Shown here: positions 60,453-64,000 of the stretch, piece by piece
How the letters are laid out: each line of letters begins with the position of its first letter
Numbering within the stretch: position 1 is the stretch's first letter
NCBI GenBank assembly: GCA_964547995.1
Contig: CAZJRB010000006.1
Coordinates: 1-64,000 of the forward strand
Reading direction: 5' to 3'
DNA from: CAZJRB01 sp964547995
GTDB taxonomy: Bacteria > Planctomycetota > Planctomycetia > Pirellulales > Thermoguttaceae
DNA: 64,000 nucleotides
The notes under the pieces: model-generated
What the model saw: the letters and a program-made list of their open reading frames with translations, nothing else
Databases searched by the model: none
Told to the model about the DNA's origin: nothing
Made by a program: the position numbers and the translations under genes

Positions 60453-61721
60453 ATGACCGAGCATCTGCAACCGCAGTTGCGCCCGTTGGAAGTCCTTCCG
60501 GTCGGCTCGGAGGACCTGCCGCTATACTTGTTTCGCGACCCCGAGGGGTTTGGCGAGCCGGTCGTTCTCACGCCCAACGGCACGATTCTGGCCATGTTGA
60601 TGGACGGCGAGCGGACCCTGGCGGGTATCCAGGCCGCGTTTTGCGTGCAAACGGGGGGACAGGTCCCGCTAACCGATTTGGAAGCGGTCGTCCGGGAGTT
60701 GGACACCGCCCGGTTGCTGGCCAATGAACGGTTCGAGACATACCGGCGCGAACTCATCGACGCTTATCTGAGCAACCCGGTTCGCCCGGCGTCGCACGCC
60801 GGCGGGGCCTATGCCGAAGAGCCCGACGAGCTGCGAAAAGAACTGGACGAGTGCTTCACTTGCGACGAGGGGCCGGGCCCGATCGACTTCGACGCCCCTG
60901 CGGATGGCCGCCAACTGCACGGGCTAATCGCTCCCCACATCGATCTTGCACGGGGCGGCCCCGCCTTCGCCTGGGCTTACAAGCAAGTCATCGAGCAAAG
61001 CAGCGCCGATCTGTTCGTGATCTTCGGAACCGCTCACAACGGCTTGGAGGAATGGTTCGGCATCTCGCGCAAGGATTTCAACACCCCGCTCGGCGTCGTG
61101 CCGACCGACCGCGCGTTCATCGATCGGTTGGCCGAGCACCTGGCTTCGAGCGTGGCCGGACGGCAGCTCGATCTGTTTGCCGACGAACTGGCCCACCGCA
61201 TGGAACATTCGATCGAATTCCAGGCGGTGTTTCTGCAACACGTACTTGGCGGGCGGCGGAAGTTCAAAATCGTGCCGATACTGGTCGACTCCTTCCAGGA
61301 TTTCCTGCTCGACGGCGGGACGCCCGACGGCTCGCCCGAGGTCCAGGCGTTCGTTGCAGCGGTCCGCGCGGCGGCGCAGCGGCACTCGGGCAAGGTTTGC
61401 TACATCAGCGCGGCTGATTTCGCGCACATTGGCCGGCACTTCGGCGACCCGTGGCTGGTAGACCGGCAGCGGCTCGCCGGTCAAGAGGCCGACGACCGCA
61501 AGCTTCTGGCCGCCGCCGGGCGGTGCGATGCGGCCGCACTTTTCGACCACATTGCCGGACAATCGGACCGCAGCCGGATCTGCGGATTGGCCCCGACCTA
61601 CACCATGCTCGAAATCATCCATCCCAGCCGTGGCGAGTTGCTCAAGTACGATCAAGCCGTCGAAGAGGACGGGACCTCGTGCGTCAGCTTTGCGAGCATG
61701 GCGTTTTATCCACTATCGTAG
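60453..61721 (+). CDS. amrB: Memo-like AmmeMemoRadiSam system protein B, with PqqD-like N-terminus
   Basis: A 422-aa protein. Residues ~115-420 are the MEMO1 fold, related to extradiol dioxygenases: LIAPHIDLARGG with H162, FGTAHNGLEEWFG with H195, MEHSIEFQAVFLQ, and YISAADFAHIGRHFG holding the third metal ligand region. Residues ~35-92 (VVLTPNGTILAMLMDGERTLAGIQAAF...VVRELDTARLL) look like a PqqD-type winged helix that presents peptide substrates to radical SAM enzymes. AAAAGGAG precedes ATG 60453. The AMMECR1 and radical SAM partners (AmrA, AmrS) are not adjacent. Confidence 0.85.
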   Translation: MTEHLQPQLRPLEVLPVGSEDLPLYLFRDPEGFGEPVVLTPNGTILAMLMDGERTLAGIQAAFCVQTGGQVPLTDLEAVVRELDTARLLANERFETYRRELIDAYLSNPVRPASHAGGAYAEEPDELRKELDECFTCDEGPGPIDFDAPADGRQLHGLIAPHIDLARGGPAFAWAYKQVIEQSSADLFVIFGTAHNGLEEWFGISRKDFNTPLGVVPTDRAFIDRLAEHLASSVAGRQLDLFADELAHRMEHSIEFQAVFLQHVLGGRRKFKIVPILVDSFQDFLLDGGTPDGSPEVQAFVAAVRAAAQRHSGKVCYISAADFAHIGRHFGDPWLVDRQRLAGQEADDRKLLAAAGRCDAAALFDHIAGQSDRSRICGLAPTYTMLEIIHPSRGELLKYDQAVEEDGTSCVSFASMAFYPLS

Positions 61722-61738
61722 ACGGCCTTTCGTGCCGT

Positions 61739-61767
61739 TTGCACGCCGCTTGCCCGGCCGGTACAAT
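61739..61767 (+). promoter_or_regulatory. Sigma70-type promoter for the ThuA-like gene
   Basis: TTGCAC (61739-61744), a 17-bp spacer and TACAAT (61762-61767), 55 bp before ATG 61822. Same -35 box as at 3650. Confidence 0.65.
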
Positions 61768-61821
61768 AAATTCCGCACACCCTACCTCATACCACCAAAC
61801 TCAAACCTGGAGGGACCGACC

Positions 61822-62754
61822 ATGACTCGAGAATACCGCATTTCCCGCCGCAATTTCCTTGTCGCCGCCGCGGCCACGACGGCCCAGGCCGTGACCGGCA
61901 ACGTTGCCTGGGCAAAGCGGAGGGAATTGAAGCCGCTCAGCGACGACATGCTCAAAAAAATCGAGGAAGCCCTGCCGCAAAAGGCAACTGCCAAACCGGC
62001 CAAGTCGAGAAAAATCCTGATCTTCTGGCTGTGCGAAGGATTCTTCCACGGTTCGATCCCGGTCGGCAACGCCGCGATCAAGATGATGGGGCAGAAGACC
62101 GGCGCCTACGACTCCGTCGTCAGTGACGACATGGCCATGTTCGCTCCCGACAAGCTCGCCGAGTTCGACGCCGTTGTGTTCAACAACACCACCCGGTTGA
62201 AGTTCGACAAGGAAGAACAGCGCAAGGCACTGATGGATTTTGTCAACGGCGGCAAGGGCATTGTCGGCATCCACGCCGCGACCGACAATTTCTACAACTG
62301 GCCCGAGGCGGCCGAAATGATGGGCGGGCTGTTCGCCGGCCATCCCTGGGGCGGCGGCGGGACCTGGGCCGTCAAAATCGACGAGCCCGAACACACGCTC
62401 AACAAGGGCTTCGGCGGCAAAGGATTCTGGATCAAAGAAGAAATCTATAAGATGAAGGACCCGTACTCCCGCGAAAATCTCCGTGTGCTGGTCAGTCTCG
62501 ACATGAGCAAAAAGGAGAACAGGAAGGGCCGAGAGGACGGCGACAACGCCATCTCATGGCTCCGCGAGAAGGGCAAAGGCCGCGTCTTCTACACCTCGTT
62601 CGGACACAATAACCACATCTTCACCACCCCGGCCATCTTGCAGCACATGCTCGACGGCATCCAGTACGCCCTGGGGGATTTGAAGGCCGACGCCACCCCG
62701 AGCGCCAAGCTTGCGAAGAAACCCGAACCGGCGCTGGCGCCCGAGAAAAAGTAG
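61822..62754 (+). CDS. ThuA-like domain protein with Tat signal
   Basis: A 310-aa protein. The N-terminus SRRNFLVAAAATTAQAV is a twin-arginine signal. The ThuA-like class I glutamine-amidotransferase fold follows: RKILIFWLCEGFFHGSIPVGNAAI (62-85), FDAVVFNNTT, FVNGGKGIVGIHAATDNFYNWPE, HPWGGGGTW, and KGKGRVFYTSFGHN. ThuA proteins take part in trehalose/disaccharide 3-keto-sugar metabolism and occur beside DUF1080 proteins in planctomycetes. GGAGGG precedes ATG 61822. The C-terminal tail is Lys/Ala/Pro rich. Confidence 0.88.
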   Translation: MTREYRISRRNFLVAAAATTAQAVTGNVAWAKRRELKPLSDDMLKKIEEALPQKATAKPAKSRKILIFWLCEGFFHGSIPVGNAAIKMMGQKTGAYDSVVSDDMAMFAPDKLAEFDAVVFNNTTRLKFDKEEQRKALMDFVNGGKGIVGIHAATDNFYNWPEAAEMMGGLFAGHPWGGGGTWAVKIDEPEHTLNKGFGGKGFWIKEEIYKMKDPYSRENLRVLVSLDMSKKENRKGREDGDNAISWLREKGKGRVFYTSFGHNNHIFTTPAILQHMLDGIQYALGDLKADATPSAKLAKKPEPALAPEKK

Positions 62755-62777
62755 AAAAAGTAATTGTCGCTACAAGC

Positions 62778-62841
62778 ATGAAGCCGCGACTGCCCCTCGC
62801 GGCTTCATCGGCATTGTAAAGCCGCGACCACTGGTCGCGGA
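62778..62841. repeat. Two GC-rich perfect dyads after the ThuA gene
   Basis: atgaagccgcga (62778-62789) pairs with tcgcggcttcat (62797-62808), and ccgcgacc-act-ggtcgcgg lies at 62822-62840. The second is family E (compare 57054-57205). Its partner arm, cactggtcgcggcttt, is at 63080-63095, so another repeat (62943-63080) has inserted between them. No T-run follows. Confidence 0.75.
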
Positions 62842-62942
62842 AACCCTGGGGGGTCGTTTCCTGCGACATCCTCCCTTACGTCAAATAGACATCACCCGGT
62901 CTTCTCGTTGGCAGCGAGTCTCCCCGCCTCTCCGCGACCGTT

Positions 62943-63080
62943 GAGGCTGTGAATTTTTGGCGTTTGACACGTTCAGTCTGTAGGGAACGCCCTCTGTGGC
63001 GTTCCGGGAAGCAGCAACGAGCGTGTTTTCCGGGTTTCGGAACGCCACAGAGGGCGTTCCCTACAAAAAGTCACAGCCTC
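62943..63080. repeat. 138-bp MITE-like element with 28-bp perfect inner inverted repeat
   Basis: Ends gaggctgtgaattttt (62943-62958) and aaaaagtcacagcctc (63065-63080) are inverted with one mismatch. Inside, 62979-63006 and 63038-63065 are 28-bp perfect inverted repeats (tgtagggaacgccctctgtg...). No coding capacity. It is bracketed by family E sequences. The 62755-63220 gap contains no gene. Confidence 0.9.
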
Positions 63081-63220
63081 ACTGGTCGCGGCTTTGCAGC
63101 ACGAGCGGCGATGTCTTTCGAGAAAATCACACCCTCACCGTGTGGCTCCGTGCCGTGATTCACGGCACGGAGTGTCGTGCCACACTCCAGGTACCTGCAC
63201 CGTTTGCGACGTTGCGCTGC

Positions 63221-64000
63221 CTATCCCGGCTTCACGACGGCGACGAGGAACGTGGGATTCAGAGATTCGAAGCGGACGCGGTCCATCTGGTAGCTTCCCC
63301 GGGCAAAATGGAGCATCCAGACCTTCACGTCCTGACAATGTGCGTAGAGGACCTGGTGCGTTTCGTGGAGATTGCCGATCGTGGTCATGGTGGCGACCAG
63401 CCGCCCGCCGATGCGCAGGCGCTGGTACGCGGCGTCGACCAGGCCGCTGATTCCCGGCCCGCTGCCGCCGAAGAAGATCGCATCGGGCTCCGGCAGATCG
63501 GCCCAGGCTTCCGGGGCACGGCCCAAGACGGGTACGAGATTCGTCACGCCGAAACGTTTCGCGTTCTCGATGATCAACCGGTGGTCGTCGAGGTCTTGCT
63601 CGATGGCGTAAACAGAACCGTCGTGAGCGATCTGGGCGGATTCAACGGCCACCGACCCGCTGCCCGCGCCGATGTCCCAGACGACGCTCCCCGGGCCCAG
63701 GTCCATCTCGGCCAGGGCAATCGCCCGGATTTCCGCCGGGGTCAGCAACGCCCGTTTCGGTTTCGTTTGCAGGAAGGAATCGTCCGGGTTGCCGAAGAGC
63801 CGGTGGCCGATCGACTCGGTTGGCCGGTCGGGGACGTGCGGCTTGCGGATCAGGATCATGACGTTGAGCGGGCCGAACTCGTGTTCCGCAATCTCGCTCA
63901 ATTCCCCTTGCGTGACGCGCTCGTCGGGCGAGTTGAGGTTCTCGCAAACGTAGGCGGTAAAGTAGTCGATCTGCAACTCAAGCAGGGCACGCGCGACCTC
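63221..64000 (-). CDS. cobL: Precorrin-6Y C5,15-methyltransferase (CbiT part of CobL), partial
   Basis: The frame runs off the right edge of the window, so the N-terminal (CbiE-type) part is missing; 259 residues are visible. The C-terminal SAM methyltransferase has VVWDIGAGSGSVAVESAQIA (motif I), YAIEQDLDD, PDAIFFGGSGPGISGLVDAAYQRLRIGGRLVATM and FLVAVVKPG. The preceding ELSEIAEHEFGPLNVMILIRK...LLTPAEIRAIAL linker is typical of CobL between CbiE and CbiT domains. It methylates the corrin ring and decarboxylates its acetate side chain in cobalamin synthesis. Confidence 0.88.
   Translation of the reverse strand, partial: EVARALLELQIDYFTAYVCENLNSPDERVTQGELSEIAEHEFGPLNVMILIRKPHVPDRPTESIGHRLFGNPDDSFLQTKPKRALLTPAEIRAIALAEMDLGPGSVVWDIGAGSGSVAVESAQIAHDGSVYAIEQDLDDHRLIIENAKRFGVTNLVPVLGRAPEAWADLPEPDAIFFGGSGPGISGLVDAAYQRLRIGGRLVATMTTIGNLHETHQVLYAHCQDVKVWMLHFARGSYQMDRVRFESLNPTFLVAVVKPG

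Overview
The window looks like chromosomal DNA of a high-GC planctomycete (PVC superphylum). The evidence is the set of family types: secreted PQQ-like propeller proteins, a DUF1080 protein, a ThuA-like protein with a Tat-type leader, many TPR proteins, a chitinase carrying an LEDR-type N-terminal motif, a zinc-ribbon/FHA/LRR membrane protein, and many palindromic intergenic repeats. No rRNA and no CRISPR array were seen. One tRNA gene is present, tRNA-Ser(GCT).

Layout. 0.8-4.5 kb: aminotransferase, HIT protein and undecaprenyl-diphosphatase on the minus strand, divergent from an HpcH/HpaI aldolase. 4.9-9.9 kb: small secreted or TPR proteins and two small proteins. 10-15 kb: an aldehyde dehydrogenase and a very large propeller protein with a methyltransferase-like N-terminal domain. 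15.2-25.5 kb: an integrated element inserted in tRNA-Ser. 25.7-28.4 kb: a saccharopine-type lysine catabolism gene pair. 29-36.8 kb: a group II intron remnant, an ApbE-type flavin transferase, a response regulator/PP2C phosphatase, a TPR protein, a lipoprotein aldose epimerase, and the zinc-FHA-LRR protein. 37-54 kb: a secreted carbohydrate-active region (GH18 chitinase, DUF1080, GH32-like, GH5, parallel beta-helix, GH42-like and PQQ propeller proteins). 54-60 kb: a minus-strand cluster encoding DhaK, DhaL, an LsrF-like aldolase, a fused phosphate butyryltransferase-butyrate kinase and an ACT protein. 60.4-64 kb: a Memo-like protein, a ThuA-like protein and the C-terminal part of a cobalamin methyltransferase.

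The strongest candidate for a little-described system is the 10.2-kb element. It is bounded by a 39-bp direct repeat identical to the 5' half of tRNA-Ser(GCT), from the anticodon loop to mature base 1. It carries a divergent tyrosine integrase, an AT-hook/HTH regulator, an excisionase-like protein, a DUF3987-like P-loop replication protein, a primase-type zinc-finger protein, a TerS-like protein and a complete terminase large subunit (TerL). No portal, capsid or tail gene is visible. This reads as a phage-satellite-like element that brings its own packaging motor. A convergent membrane protein/zinc-ribbon/small-protein module near attR could be cargo. GTAGT/ACTAC dyads recur at several intergenic points of the element.

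The second candidate is metabolic. In the DhaK-DhaL-LsrF-like-(Ptb-Buk) cluster, kinase, aldolase or thiolase, and acyl-CoA-to-ATP steps could follow one another in a pathway for an unidentified ketose. Several short palindromic, MITE-like repeat families sit between genes, and one of them supplies the stop codon of a coding sequence.
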